A stretch of DNA of 64,000 nucleotides from Saprospiraceae bacterium. GTDB lineage: Bacteria > Bacteroidota > Bacteroidia > Chitinophagales > Saprospiraceae. Location of the stretch: NCBI GenBank assembly GCA_026982695.1, contig JALSGS010000056.1, positions 56,849-120,848 on the forward strand. The letters run 5' to 3'. The notes beneath the pieces are model-generated. The model was not told where the DNA came from. It saw only the letters and a program-made list of their open reading frames with translations, and made no database searches. Shown one piece after another: positions 44,570 through 53,453 of the stretch (its first letter is position 1; the number at the start of each line of letters is the position of its first letter). A program made the position numbers and the translations under genes.

Positions 44570-47092
44570 CTACTGGATTTGTGTGAGCTGAACTTGATTG
44601 ATGCCTAAAGCATTGCTGAGAGTTTGTTGAATGGCCTGCCGATGGTGTTCGCCTCGCTTGAGCGCCAGATAAGTATCGTGTTGATTGCGTTCATAGTGTG
44701 CGTTTTCTGGGGTGCCATATACATAGTAGTTGAGATTGAACCATCCTTTGCGCCTGTCAGGCAGTGGTTTAGGGTCGCCTTTTCTTCGCTTGAGTTTGCG
44801 TAGGGCAGCTTGGGCGGCGTTCAGCTTAATGTAGTATTCCATTTCGTTGTCGAAAGTGTGTTGCCCGGCAATTTGCAGATTGACTATATTGCTGCGAATG
44901 AAAGTAGTGGGCAGGTACACGGTATTGTGCTGCACGTAAAACCACGTCTCTATATCGGCAAAGACAAGCTGCTTGAGTGCTTCTACATCTGTATAGTCGG
45001 CGAAGGATTGGAGCATTTCGAAATTGGTGAGCTTGCCTCTGTAAATGCCGATTCCGCCTACGATCTTGAGCTTGTCGAGCAAAAGATTTCCGGAAGCATC
45101 CCACTGTGCTTCTACGAGCGTTTTGGTACTGAACTGGCCAGATATGTGATTGCTGTTTATAAATGATTGGCCGAAGTTTTCTCCTTGATCAAATAATTCC
45201 TGTACATCTACATCTACAGCTTGTAGTTGTGCGCGAAGGTGTGGCTTCCGCCCTAAGGTAGCCCTGCCATTCAACTGCCATGTGCCCTGCATGCCTGAGG
45301 CATAGCCGAAGAGGTCCACGCGACCATTAGCAATACTTAGCTGGCCACTAAAGTCGCTGAGCTCAATTTTGCGGTAGTTGAAACTGCGCACTTGAGTGAG
45401 AAAAGTACCCTGCAAAAAATGGCTGACTCTAGCGCGCTGTTGCGCATGTGCTTGTTGTTGTGCATCTACGACATGGGTGTTGGCGTCGGTTTTTTCAATG
45501 AGTGGCATTTCAAACCACTTCATCATGCGGTCCATGTCTAGGCTGCTGGCGTAGAGCTGAGCATCGAAGCGGAGGCGGCGCGGGTTTTCTGCTTGGTTAT
45601 CTGTGGCCAGTAAAGAAAAAATGTCATTAAATTGGCCTTTGAAGATGCAGTGACTACCAGCACCTGTCAGTGTCAGGTTGACGATTTGCAACTGACTTCC
45701 ATTTAAGCTGAGTACACCCTGATTGATGACAAGGTCCTCGCCATTAATGCGCCAGGCAGCATTGTCGAATATGAGTGTACCTTTAGCGAGGGCATGGGAA
45801 GAGTCAGTAGGATGGACTATGTCGGCGTATCGGCCTACAAGCTGCATGTCCTCAATGGCAATCCGGCCCTCACTATGCTCTATGGCATTTGCGTTGAGTA
45901 GAGAGGAAAGGATGGGGATGGGAAAGGCACCGTTGAACGAGAAATTGAAGTAGGGATCTATAAAGTTGGTTACTTCCAAGTTCATGTCGAAGGGTTGATT
46001 GCCTAGGATGCCGCTCAGTGAGCTGATCTTGAGATTGGCATCCGACAGGTCACATCCACTGTCATTGGTGAATTGCATGCATAGTTGTAGGGCTTCAACC
46101 TGTGTGTGGTTTGGAGTTGAGGTCGTAGCAATAGTTCCTTCTTCAAGGGTGAAATCGACATCAATTCGGGGTTGGCCTTCCTCACCTGCTGTGCCGAGGA
46201 TATGCGCGTTTATTCCGAGCTGTCCGGTGCTTTCCAGATGTGTTATTGGCAGCTGCCATGCTATGGGGAGTAGCTCAGTGAGGTGCTTTAGTTCTGTTTG
46301 GTGGGTGAAGAGCGAGAGATTGTAAATAGTATCTCGGCTATAGGGGGCTATTTGCCCTTGTATGGTGAAGGGAAAGCTCCCGATCTTTAGATCGAGAAAG
46401 TGCAACTGACATTGTGGGTCACTCAAGTTGAATGACAGGTCGGTCTGCCAGCCAACTGGCAAGGAATGGACAATGTAGTTAGTCGTGTCCCACCGTAAAC
46501 CGCGAATAAGGATATCACCTTGGCTTCGTGCCGATAGCTGCTGGTTGGTGAACTTGCCCGAAAGTGTGATGTCGTTTAATGTGCTGTTCCACACTATATC
46601 TTGATATGCGTCGTTATAAGAAAAGGCGATATGGCGCAGCTGTGCATTGCGGATCGATAAACTCAGGTCTTGGTCTTGGGGGGAAGCCTCAGCTCGAAGG
46701 ATGTCGAAATTGACATTGCCGCAGCTGTCCTTTTTTAGCATTAGCTCGCCATTTTCTACTAAGAGTGTGCGGATATTGATGTGGGAGCTTATGGCACTTA
46801 GTGGGTGGAACTTTAAGGCAATTTTATCTGCAAGCAACAGTTTTTCGCCAAAGAGGTCTTCTATTTCGACGCCCTCAAGGATGATCGCGGCATGAGGCAG
46901 CGTCCGGAGCAATGTTAAATCAACGCGTTGGACTTCGATCTTGGTGAGCAGTTGTTCTTGTACAATGTGCAGCACCTGTTGTCCTAATGTTTCTCGGTAT
47001 CGGTTGAAGAGCATGATTCCAACGAAAAAAAGGAATCCGATACTTGTCAATAGGGCGAGGAGGAGCCGCCGTAGGAAGGGTTGCGTGAACAT
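44570..47092 (-). CDS. AsmA-like lipid-transport/outer-membrane protein
   Basis: 840 residues from ATG 47092; the preceding open frame (to 47137) is not conserved. A single N-terminal helix (LLLALLTSIGFLFFVGIMLF) anchors a long beta-rich periplasmic body. The N-terminal AsmA signature includes VDLTLLRTLPHAAIILEGVEIED, with repeated filament-like beta strands across the centre. The C-terminal region has FADIETWFYVQHNTVYLP and a short basic tail (LRKLKRRKGDPK). AsmA-family proteins form bridges that move phospholipid to the outer membrane; this particular member is not characterised. Confidence 0.87.
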   Translation of the reverse strand: MFTQPFLRRLLLALLTSIGFLFFVGIMLFNRYRETLGQQVLHIVQEQLLTKIEVQRVDLTLLRTLPHAAIILEGVEIEDLFGEKLLLADKIALKFHPLSAISSHINIRTLLVENGELMLKKDSCGNVNFDILRAEASPQDQDLSLSIRNAQLRHIAFSYNDAYQDIVWNSTLNDITLSGKFTNQQLSARSQGDILIRGLRWDTTNYIVHSLPVGWQTDLSFNLSDPQCQLHFLDLKIGSFPFTIQGQIAPYSRDTIYNLSLFTHQTELKHLTELLPIAWQLPITHLESTGQLGINAHILGTAGEEGQPRIDVDFTLEEGTIATTSTPNHTQVEALQLCMQFTNDSGCDLSDANLKISSLSGILGNQPFDMNLEVTNFIDPYFNFSFNGAFPIPILSSLLNANAIEHSEGRIAIEDMQLVGRYADIVHPTDSSHALAKGTLIFDNAAWRINGEDLVINQGVLSLNGSQLQIVNLTLTGAGSHCIFKGQFNDIFSLLATDNQAENPRRLRFDAQLYASSLDMDRMMKWFEMPLIEKTDANTHVVDAQQQAHAQQRARVSHFLQGTFLTQVRSFNYRKIELSDFSGQLSIANGRVDLFGYASGMQGTWQLNGRATLGRKPHLRAQLQAVDVDVQELFDQGENFGQSFINSNHISGQFSTKTLVEAQWDASGNLLLDKLKIVGGIGIYRGKLTNFEMLQSFADYTDVEALKQLVFADIETWFYVQHNTVYLPTTFIRSNIVNLQIAGQHTFDNEMEYYIKLNAAQAALRKLKRRKGDPKPLPDRRKGWFNLNYYVYGTPENAHYERNQHDTYLALKRGEHHRQAIQQTLSNALGINQVQLTQIQ

Positions 47093-47275
47093 GAGCAGGT
47101 GTTTATTCTTGAAGGATAATAATGTGTGTACATGCAAATGTTTTCTATAGTCATGGTACTGAATGGGGTAAAAATAGGTTGCAATTTAATTAGATTTTTT
47201 GATTGGTTTCAATGCGTTGGTCCACAGGTTGTTGTTGTATCCATGATTAGGTGGAGAATTTTTTTGATCCGAGTG

Positions 47276-47306
47276 TTTGTATCTTACAAAATAGGGTATA
47301 TCTTTG
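47276..47306 (+). promoter_or_regulatory. promoter of tRNA-Val
   Basis: TTTG at 47276-47279 and TATCTTTG at 47299-47306, with 19 bases between, match the Bacteroidota -33/-7 consensus exactly. The tRNA begins 18 bases after the -7 box. Confidence 0.82.
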
Positions 47307-47323
47307 CCTCGCCTTTGAAAGAA

Positions 47324-47401
47324 GGGCGGTTAGCTCAGTTGGTTTAGAGCACCTGCCTTACAAGCAGGGGGTCGTAGGTTCGAATCCTACACCGCCCACC
47401 A
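47324..47401 (+). tRNA. tRNA-Val (anticodon TAC)
   Basis: A 78-base cloverleaf with a 7-bp acceptor stem (GGGCGGT with ACCGCCC), D-arm TTAGCTCAGTTGGTTTAGAGC, anticodon stem CCTGC/GCAGG around CTTACAA (anticodon TAC) and T-arm GTAGG TTCGAAT CCTAC. CCA is encoded. It reads GTA and GTG valine codons. Own promoter and terminator. Confidence 0.97.
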
Positions 47402-47405
47402 AAAG

Positions 47406-47434
47406 GCCATCGGGGATCAACCGGTGGCTTTTTT
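47406..47434 (+). terminator. terminator of tRNA-Val
   Basis: GCCATCGG (47406-47413) pairs with CCGGTGGC (47421-47428), with one G-T wobble, followed by TTTTTT. Confidence 0.82.
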
Positions 47435-47464
47435 CTATTTAAAGCTGCTCGCTCCTTTTGTGAC

Positions 47465-48676
47465 TTATTCGGCATAGAGCAAATACTTCTTTCGGATAGA
47501 CTGGAAGTGTTGTAATTGTGGCTGCCAACTTGCTCTGATCTGTGCTTCGCTCCAGCCGGCCATGAGTTGATGGCGCAGGCTATCGGTGCCGGCAAGGCGG
47601 TCGAATCCCTTTTCCGAAAGAAAAAAGCCTCGTTTATCTGGCCAAGCCTGATAGAATCGCAAAAGCCAACTCAGATCGATTTTCCCTTGTGCTCTGATCT
47701 CTTCTGGAGGGATTGTACTGAGATCAAAACCCCGACAGACTTTTCCCTGATGCTTGGGATGTTGGGCACCTGGCTTGGGTGTAGGAGTGAACGTGACATC
47801 ACCAATAGGTGCATCGGGCGCACCGATGAGCTGAAACTGCTTGTCAGTGCCACGCCCTACGCTTATCACGGTAGGCTCGAAAAAGCACAGGGAAGGATAG
47901 AGGTAGATAGCGCGCATATTGGGAAGGTTGGGACTAGGAGCAATGGGAAGATGATATGGCGTGCTATGTGTATACCCTTCACACTTGACTACTTGCAGCT
48001 GGCAGCGAAGCCCATTTTTGAGCCATCCTTCGCCATTGACCATGCGGGCGTATTCACCTGGCGTCATACCGTAGACTACCGGTACGGGATGCATGCCGAC
48101 AAAAGAGCGAAAATTGGTGTCGAGCACGGGGCCATCGATGTAATGGCCGTTGGGGTTGGGCCGGTCGAGTACGACAAATGGCAAGCCAATAGCAGCACAA
48201 CTTTCCATTACCAAACTCATCGTCGAAATGTAGGTGTAGAAGCGTGCCCCTACGTCTTGAATGTCGTATACCACGATGTCGAGCCCTGCAAGATCTTCAG
48301 GAGTCGGCTGGCGCTTTTTTCCATATAGCGAAATAATGGGCAAACCAGTTTTGGGGTCTCGACTGTCTTGCAGCTTGGCGCCCGCATCAGCCCTACCGCG
48401 AAAACCATGTTCAGGAGCAAAAATGCGCTGTACTGAAATGCCTCGCTTGAGGAGTGTGTCTACCAAGTGGGCATGACCTACCAATGAAGTGTGATTGACT
48501 ACCAGACCTACGTTTTTTCCTTCCAACAGTGGAATGATCACTTCCATGCGCTGAGCACCCGTGCGCAGTTTATTAGTCGCACTGCCTTCTTTTGCCGCAA
48601 GGCTTGGTTGCTTGTGTAAAGGCATTTGACAACTAGTAGATATCAGCAACAGAATGGACCAGAATAAATACGGCAT
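47465..48676 (-). CDS. namZ: exo-beta-N-acetylmuramidase NamZ family lipoprotein (DUF1343, GH171)
   Basis: 403 residues. Lipoprotein signal with lipobox LISTSC (Cys16). The DUF1343 core is complete: VGLVVNHTSLVG, APEHGFRGRADAGAK, DIVVYDIQDVGARFYTYIS and DRPNPNGHYIDGPVLD, then GMTPGEYARMVNGE. The family removes terminal MurNAc residues from peptidoglycan fragments and supports cell-wall recycling. It acts in the periplasm. It is divergent from the DEDDh/GIY-YIG gene. A one-mismatch copy of the repeated word (TTTGCCGCAAGGC) is near its 5' end at 48591. Confidence 0.9.
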   Translation of the reverse strand: MPYLFWSILLLISTSCQMPLHKQPSLAAKEGSATNKLRTGAQRMEVIIPLLEGKNVGLVVNHTSLVGHAHLVDTLLKRGISVQRIFAPEHGFRGRADAGAKLQDSRDPKTGLPIISLYGKKRQPTPEDLAGLDIVVYDIQDVGARFYTYISTMSLVMESCAAIGLPFVVLDRPNPNGHYIDGPVLDTNFRSFVGMHPVPVVYGMTPGEYARMVNGEGWLKNGLRCQLQVVKCEGYTHSTPYHLPIAPSPNLPNMRAIYLYPSLCFFEPTVISVGRGTDKQFQLIGAPDAPIGDVTFTPTPKPGAQHPKHQGKVCRGFDLSTIPPEEIRAQGKIDLSWLLRFYQAWPDKRGFFLSEKGFDRLAGTDSLRHQLMAGWSEAQIRASWQPQLQHFQSIRKKYLLYAE

Positions 48677-48691
48677 GAGTGCATCTTTTTG

Positions 48692-48721
48692 TTTGAAAAA
48701 CCAAAAAGTTTTGGATCTTTG
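48692..48721 (+). promoter_or_regulatory. promoter of the DEDDh/GIY-YIG gene
   Basis: TTTG at 48692-48695 and GATCTTTG at 48714-48721, 18 bases apart; the first base of the -7 box deviates. The gene starts 62 bases later. Confidence 0.55.
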
Positions 48722-48783
48722 TGCAATCTGTAGTGGTTGGCTACGGCATATCTATCTAATTTTCCTAAGGATGTTTTTGCCAC

Positions 48784-50205
48784 ATGATGAAGCGGCACCA
48801 TTATGCCATCATCGACGTCGAAACGACTGGTCTGAAGGCACAGCGCGACAAGATTACGGAAATCGCTATTGTATTGCACGATGGCGAACGAGTAATAGAG
48901 GAGTGGAGCACTTTAGTCAACCCAGAAATGCCTGTGCCTTATGGCATTACAGAGCTCACAGGTATTACCGATGAGATGCTGGAAAATGCGCCTCGTTTTT
49001 TCGAAGTGGCGCGCCACATCGTAGAGCTGACAGAGAATGCCATCTTCGTGGCACACAACGTGCGTTTCGATTATAGTTTTGTGCGCGAAGAATTCAGGCG
49101 TTTGGGCTATACCTATTCGCGCAAGCAGTTGTGCACGGTGCATTTGGCGCGCAAAACGTGGCCGGGTTTGTCCTCTTATAGTCTGGATAGCCTCATTCGG
49201 CATCTGCGCATTCCCGTAGCTCAGCGCCATCGCGCTTTAGATGATGCACGTGCTACCGCTGTGCTCTTTGAACAAATGCTTGGCGAGCAAGTGGGGCAGT
49301 CAGCTGCAAAGCGGTTTATTCACCTTGGACTGCGCGAGTCGCGTTTGCCAGAAGGCTTCACGCTTGATCGGATCGAGGCTTTGCCCGAAGCCTGTGGGGT
49401 GTATTACTTCTACGATGCTTTAGGGGAGGTAGTGTATGTGGGCAAAAGCAAAAACATTCGCAAGCGCGTAGTGGCACATTTTGCCAATGTACAGGCGAAA
49501 GGAGGCCACATGCAGCGCGCAGTGCGCGACATATCTTATCAGTGTACGGGTAGTGAGCTGATTGCACTGTTGGTTGAATCTGAAGAAATAAAGCGCTTGC
49601 GGCCTAAGCTCAATCGGGCGCAGCGCAGTCGTCATTTCCCTTGGGGGCTGGTGCGATGGCGCGATGAAAATGGCTATTTGCATCTGGACGTAGAAAAACT
49701 GACTCGACAACCCCATACTGAAACGCGCGCTGATTTTCGCCTTCTTGGCGAGTTCCCCAAGCAGTATCGGGCCAAGCAAAAGTTGCGACAGGCCGTGCGC
49801 GATTTTGCACTTTGTGCCCGCTTGGCTCATCTCGAATCATCTGCTGCGCAAGGGGCGTGCTTTGACTATCACCTCCAAAAGTGCAGAGGAGCTTGTATAG
49901 GCTCTGAGCCGGCAGCAGCCTACAATGAGCGCGTCGAGCAAGCCGAGCAAGTACTCAAAACAGTATTCGACCGAGATTTTGTGCTCATCGATCGAGGGCG
50001 CGCTCCTGATGAATGTACGGTGGTAGGAGTGAAAGGCGGACACTACCTGGGGTATGCTTTTGTAGCAAAAGATCTGTTGCCCCATCAACCTCGTGCCCTC
50101 ATGGAGCTCATCAGCCCACGTAGGGCTAATCCTGAGGCCAACCGCATCATTCAGCGCTATTTGGCCGATCCGCCAGCTTCTGTGCGCGTCATTCATCTCG
50201 ATTGA
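48784..50205 (+). CDS. DEDDh 3'-5' exonuclease fused to a GIY-YIG nuclease domain
   Basis: 473 residues. The N-terminal domain (about 5-165) is a DnaQ-like exonuclease with DVET (Asp11, Glu13), HNVRFD (His91, Asp96) and RHRALDDA (His149, Asp154). The GIY-YIG domain starts near residue 200 with GVYYFYDALGEVVYVGKS and continues with KNIRKRVVAHF and the glutamate in SELIALLVESEEIK. A UvrC/Cho-like C-terminal part follows with a Cys/His cluster (ACFDYHLQKCRGAC). The architecture recalls the DnaQ-UvrC-like proteins of other Bacteria; a role in DNA repair is likely, with UvrA and UvrB as possible partners. It is followed by yggS. Confidence 0.92.
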   Translation: MMKRHHYAIIDVETTGLKAQRDKITEIAIVLHDGERVIEEWSTLVNPEMPVPYGITELTGITDEMLENAPRFFEVARHIVELTENAIFVAHNVRFDYSFVREEFRRLGYTYSRKQLCTVHLARKTWPGLSSYSLDSLIRHLRIPVAQRHRALDDARATAVLFEQMLGEQVGQSAAKRFIHLGLRESRLPEGFTLDRIEALPEACGVYYFYDALGEVVYVGKSKNIRKRVVAHFANVQAKGGHMQRAVRDISYQCTGSELIALLVESEEIKRLRPKLNRAQRSRHFPWGLVRWRDENGYLHLDVEKLTRQPHTETRADFRLLGEFPKQYRAKQKLRQAVRDFALCARLAHLESSAAQGACFDYHLQKCRGACIGSEPAAAYNERVEQAEQVLKTVFDRDFVLIDRGRAPDECTVVGVKGGHYLGYAFVAKDLLPHQPRALMELISPRRANPEANRIIQRYLADPPASVRVIHLD

Positions 50206-50232
50206 AGCCTCTAATCAATGTTGCTACCTTTG
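50201..50232 (+). promoter_or_regulatory. promoter of yggS
   Basis: ATTG at 50201-50204 and TACCTTTG at 50225-50232 with 20 bases between. It overlaps the last codons of the preceding gene and shows that the open frame from 50202 is leader rather than protein. Confidence 0.6.
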
Positions 50233-50282
50233 CCCCCCGAAACGGGCTTACTTTTCTTTTTGATGCAAAGCTGGTTAAGCTG

Positions 50283-50942
50283 ATGGATTACCTTACGCTC
50301 AAACGCACACTCGACGCAAAGGGTGTCAAGCTGATTGCCGTATCGAAGACGCAGCCCCCTCAACGCATACTGAACCTCTATGAGCAGGGGCAGCGCGCTT
50401 TTGGCGAAAACCGCGTGCAGGAAATGGTGCCTAAGTACGAGGTACTACCCAAAGACATCGAGTGGCACCTCATCGGGCATTTGCAGACCAACAAGGTCAA
50501 GTACGTCGCTCCCTTCGTACATTTGATCCATTCTGTGGATCGCTTCAAGTTGTTGCGCGAAATTGACAAGCAAGCGCAGAAAGTACAGCGCGTCGTAGAT
50601 TGCTTGCTGCAATTTCACATCGCACAGGAAGAAACCAAGTTTGGCTTTCACGAAGCCGAAGCCATAGCCATGCTGGAAAGCGAGGAATTTCGTGCATTGC
50701 AGCACGTGCGCATTTGTGGCGTAATGGGCATGGCCACTTTCACCGATGACCACCAGCAGATCCGAAGAGAGTTTCGCACCTTGCGCCAAATCTTTGAACG
50801 GCTCAAAGCGCAATACTTTGCCCATGTACCCCATTTCAAAGAAATCTCCATGGGTATGTCGGGCGACTGGGAGATAGCCGTGGAAGAGGGCAGTACTATG
50901 GTGCGTATCGGCAGCCTGCTGTTCGGGCCGCGCTCCACCTGA
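50283..50942 (+). CDS. yggS: YggS/PLPBP family pyridoxal phosphate homeostasis protein
   Basis: 219 residues from ATG 50283, chosen because the promoter box lies between this codon and the end of the previous gene. The PLP lysine is in IAVSKTQP (about residue 22); the barrel continues with FGENRVQEMVPKYE and WHLIGHLQTNK, then the C-terminal SMGMSGDWEIAVEEGSTMVRIGSLLFG, which holds the phosphate-binding region. It binds PLP without catalysing a reaction and controls vitamin B6 pools. Stand-alone, convergent with the FG-GAP gene. Confidence 0.95.
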   Translation: MDYLTLKRTLDAKGVKLIAVSKTQPPQRILNLYEQGQRAFGENRVQEMVPKYEVLPKDIEWHLIGHLQTNKVKYVAPFVHLIHSVDRFKLLREIDKQAQKVQRVVDCLLQFHIAQEETKFGFHEAEAIAMLESEEFRALQHVRICGVMGMATFTDDHQQIRREFRTLRQIFERLKAQYFAHVPHFKEISMGMSGDWEIAVEEGSTMVRIGSLLFGPRST

Positions 50943-50957
50943 TGGCTTATACTTCGC

Positions 50958-53219
50958 TCATTGCTTAACCAAATACTCGCTCTGCACAAACCTATCGTGT
51001 CGAATGCGGCACAAGTACACTCCAGAAGGAAGCGCCTCCACTGACAATAATAGCGATGGGCCATTCATGAGTTGCTGTTGCAGCACTTGCCCGTGCAAAT
51101 CGTATAAAATCACTTCAACTGCCGACGAGCTGTCGGTTGTTTTGGCGCTGAGGCGCACCCAATCGCGTGCAGGGTTGGGCGATAGTTGAAATTGGGCAGC
51201 AGGAGGTGTGGATACTTGATCGGTACGCACGGGCATCTGTACACTAAGTGGTGTGTGCCACGCTTCGAGCCCACCACGTGCTGTACCCACTACTACTTCC
51301 AACCATCCGTCGCCGTCTAAATCGGCCAGGGCTGGCGCTGATCGGCTACCTACATCGATATCCAACCACTGTTCATCGAGCAAGGTGAAAGGGCCGCTGT
51401 CTAAATGTGCTTTCACATCTGCGTACAGCTCCAGTGTGCCTGCCTTTGTGCCCGTGAGAAAGAGAAAATCATCTGCTGTGGGAACGACTACCGGGCTGGA
51501 ATATCCCTGTACATCGCCCAAAGTGGTGGCATCTACTTGGCCTAAAAAGAAGTTATTAGGAGCTTCATCGGGGTTGGGGTGAAACATAGGCACATTAGGT
51601 GTACCTATGTTGGGGAAGAAGTTGACGTTGCCGTTGGCTTCCCCGATGATGAGATCTGGTAGCCCATCTCCATTGAGGTCGGCTACAAAAGGCTTGGCGT
51701 TGAGCCCTACGTCTATCTGCTGCCAAAAATATTGAGGAGTTGCAAAGCTCATGGGGGCATCGGGGCCCGCTGTGTTTTCCAAAAAGAACAACTTGCCCTC
51801 AGTGGTGCCTACTAGTAAGTCGAGGTCGCCATCGGAGTCCAAGTCGCCAAATGTTGGCGCATATCCCCACGCTTGGCTCGAAAATGCTCCCAATCCAACC
51901 CAGTCGTCGTCTATCAGCTCAAAGGCTGGTTCGATAGCACTGCCCACATTGCGCAATAGATGCAGACGTGCATCGTGATTGCCGTCGGGCAGAAAGTAAG
52001 AATGGTTGCCCACAACCAGGTCGAGCAGGCCGTCGGCATCTACATCGGCAAAAGTTGGGTTGGCCCCACTGCCTAGATCGAGCATGGTTTCCGTGAGAAA
52101 TGTCTTTGTTTGCAATTGAAAGTCGGGCTGAGTGGCAGATCCTGTGTTGCGGTACCACCAGCCTACTTCGTAGTTAGGAGCATTGTTGATCGAGTTGGGC
52201 CCAACAATTATGTCCTTGAGCCCGTCATTGTCCAAGTCGAGCTGGAAGGCTGCAGCAAAGTAAGGAATATCTACAGGCGTGTTGTCAATAGGCCAAGTGG
52301 CATCTTGAGCAATCATCCAGGCTTGAGTTGCGCTGATCCCGTTGTACAACATGACGAGGTTGGGGGAAATGATGTCGCCTATGAGCGCATCCAAGTCGCC
52401 GTCGCCATCGGCGTCGAGTGTCAAAGTGGTAGAGCCCGGATGGAGCCCCTCGGGCAGGCCATCTTTAGGTGGTGAAGCAAATCCCTGTGCGCACTCGTTG
52501 GGGTCATCACTCAGGAAGATCGTCTGGGAGAAAGATGATTCATAAAACTTGCCCCAGCAGCCATCAGCAAGGATGAAGTGCAGCGAGTCGGTGCCATAGC
52601 CTTCTTCCACTGAAGTATTGCGGTACCATTCCAGATAAGATCCGCCGATATCATAGGTGAGTATGTCCAAATCGCCATCGCCATCTACGTCATCTATAGC
52701 TGGTAAGTCTACATTGCTCACAAAAATCTGTGTGGTCGTTCCGTTGTTGAGTTCGAAGAAGAGTACGTCCTTTTGAAACTGAGGGAATAGCACGCGCTCG
52801 AACTGTAGCGCTCCATTGACCACTACGCCGCGCCATACCCGTATACCGCTAATGCCTTCAGGCTGGCTATGCCCAAAGAGGTCTGGCAAGCCATCTGCGT
52901 TGAAATCACGCACCAGCACCCAATGTGCCTGTGAGGGCACGGAAGCCAACAGCTCGGGCGCAAAATGCCAGGCTGATGCGTCGGGCGTGCCATCATTTCG
53001 AAAAGCCATCAACTTATTGCCCGTGCGGTCAAAGATGAGTAAGTCGGCATCGCCGTCTAAGTCCAAGTCTGCGGCATTGTATTGAGGTGTGTTAATACCT
53101 CCGCTGAGCGCATTGGGCCACACCACCCCATTTTGCGAAAGCATGCAGGAAAAACGCCCTTCTGGTTGGGCCATCACTCCCAAAGCACTCACGCATATCC
53201 AGCCTGCCCACAAACACAT
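50958..53219 (-). CDS. secreted FG-GAP/VCBS repeat protein with T9SS type A sorting domain
   Basis: 753 residues from MCLWAGWICVSALGVMAQ, which is a signal peptide; the longer frame to 53381 runs through a GC-rich repeat and is not translated. Integrin-alpha-like FG-GAP repeats dominate, with calcium-binding loops such as DLDLDGDADLLIFD, DVDGDGDLDILTYD, DLDNDGLKDIIVG and DVDADGLLDLVVG. The C-terminal 75 residues (FQLSPNPARDWVRL, ILYDLHGQVLQQ, SGVYLCRI) are the T9SS type A signal. The protein is therefore exported across the outer membrane. The ligand is unknown. The 5' leader carries an odd GC-rich element. Confidence 0.9.
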   Translation of the reverse strand: MCLWAGWICVSALGVMAQPEGRFSCMLSQNGVVWPNALSGGINTPQYNAADLDLDGDADLLIFDRTGNKLMAFRNDGTPDASAWHFAPELLASVPSQAHWVLVRDFNADGLPDLFGHSQPEGISGIRVWRGVVVNGALQFERVLFPQFQKDVLFFELNNGTTTQIFVSNVDLPAIDDVDGDGDLDILTYDIGGSYLEWYRNTSVEEGYGTDSLHFILADGCWGKFYESSFSQTIFLSDDPNECAQGFASPPKDGLPEGLHPGSTTLTLDADGDGDLDALIGDIISPNLVMLYNGISATQAWMIAQDATWPIDNTPVDIPYFAAAFQLDLDNDGLKDIIVGPNSINNAPNYEVGWWYRNTGSATQPDFQLQTKTFLTETMLDLGSGANPTFADVDADGLLDLVVGNHSYFLPDGNHDARLHLLRNVGSAIEPAFELIDDDWVGLGAFSSQAWGYAPTFGDLDSDGDLDLLVGTTEGKLFFLENTAGPDAPMSFATPQYFWQQIDVGLNAKPFVADLNGDGLPDLIIGEANGNVNFFPNIGTPNVPMFHPNPDEAPNNFFLGQVDATTLGDVQGYSSPVVVPTADDFLFLTGTKAGTLELYADVKAHLDSGPFTLLDEQWLDIDVGSRSAPALADLDGDGWLEVVVGTARGGLEAWHTPLSVQMPVRTDQVSTPPAAQFQLSPNPARDWVRLSAKTTDSSSAVEVILYDLHGQVLQQQLMNGPSLLLSVEALPSGVYLCRIRHDRFVQSEYLVKQ

Positions 53220-53225
53220 GCGTAT

Positions 53226-53335
53226 CCAGAGGGCGCCCCCCTTCGCTGCGCTACGGGTCGGGCCCTTTCGGGCTCGCTGATCGCTCGGCCCGCCGCTGCA
53301 CTTTGGGCCACGGCCCTGCAGGCCCCTGGCGCATG
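53226..53335. repeat. GC-rich hairpin cluster in the leader of the FG-GAP gene
   Basis: About 110 bases well above the window's GC content, made of short self-complementary units such as GCCC-TTTC-GGGC and GGGCC-ac-GGCCC. It lies directly upstream of the FG-GAP start. It is reminiscent of palindromic intergenic repeats in Bacteroidota genomes, but a second copy is not in the window. Confidence 0.5.
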
Positions 53336-53453
53336 TGAGCGCTTTGCTGTGTGGTAGAGATATGAGCGGAGTGGTATACATTTTTTCAGAATTTTGTTTT
53401 ATTGGCTGCCCCTTAGGGGCTCAATACCTCGCCAAAAGTAAAATTAAAACGAA

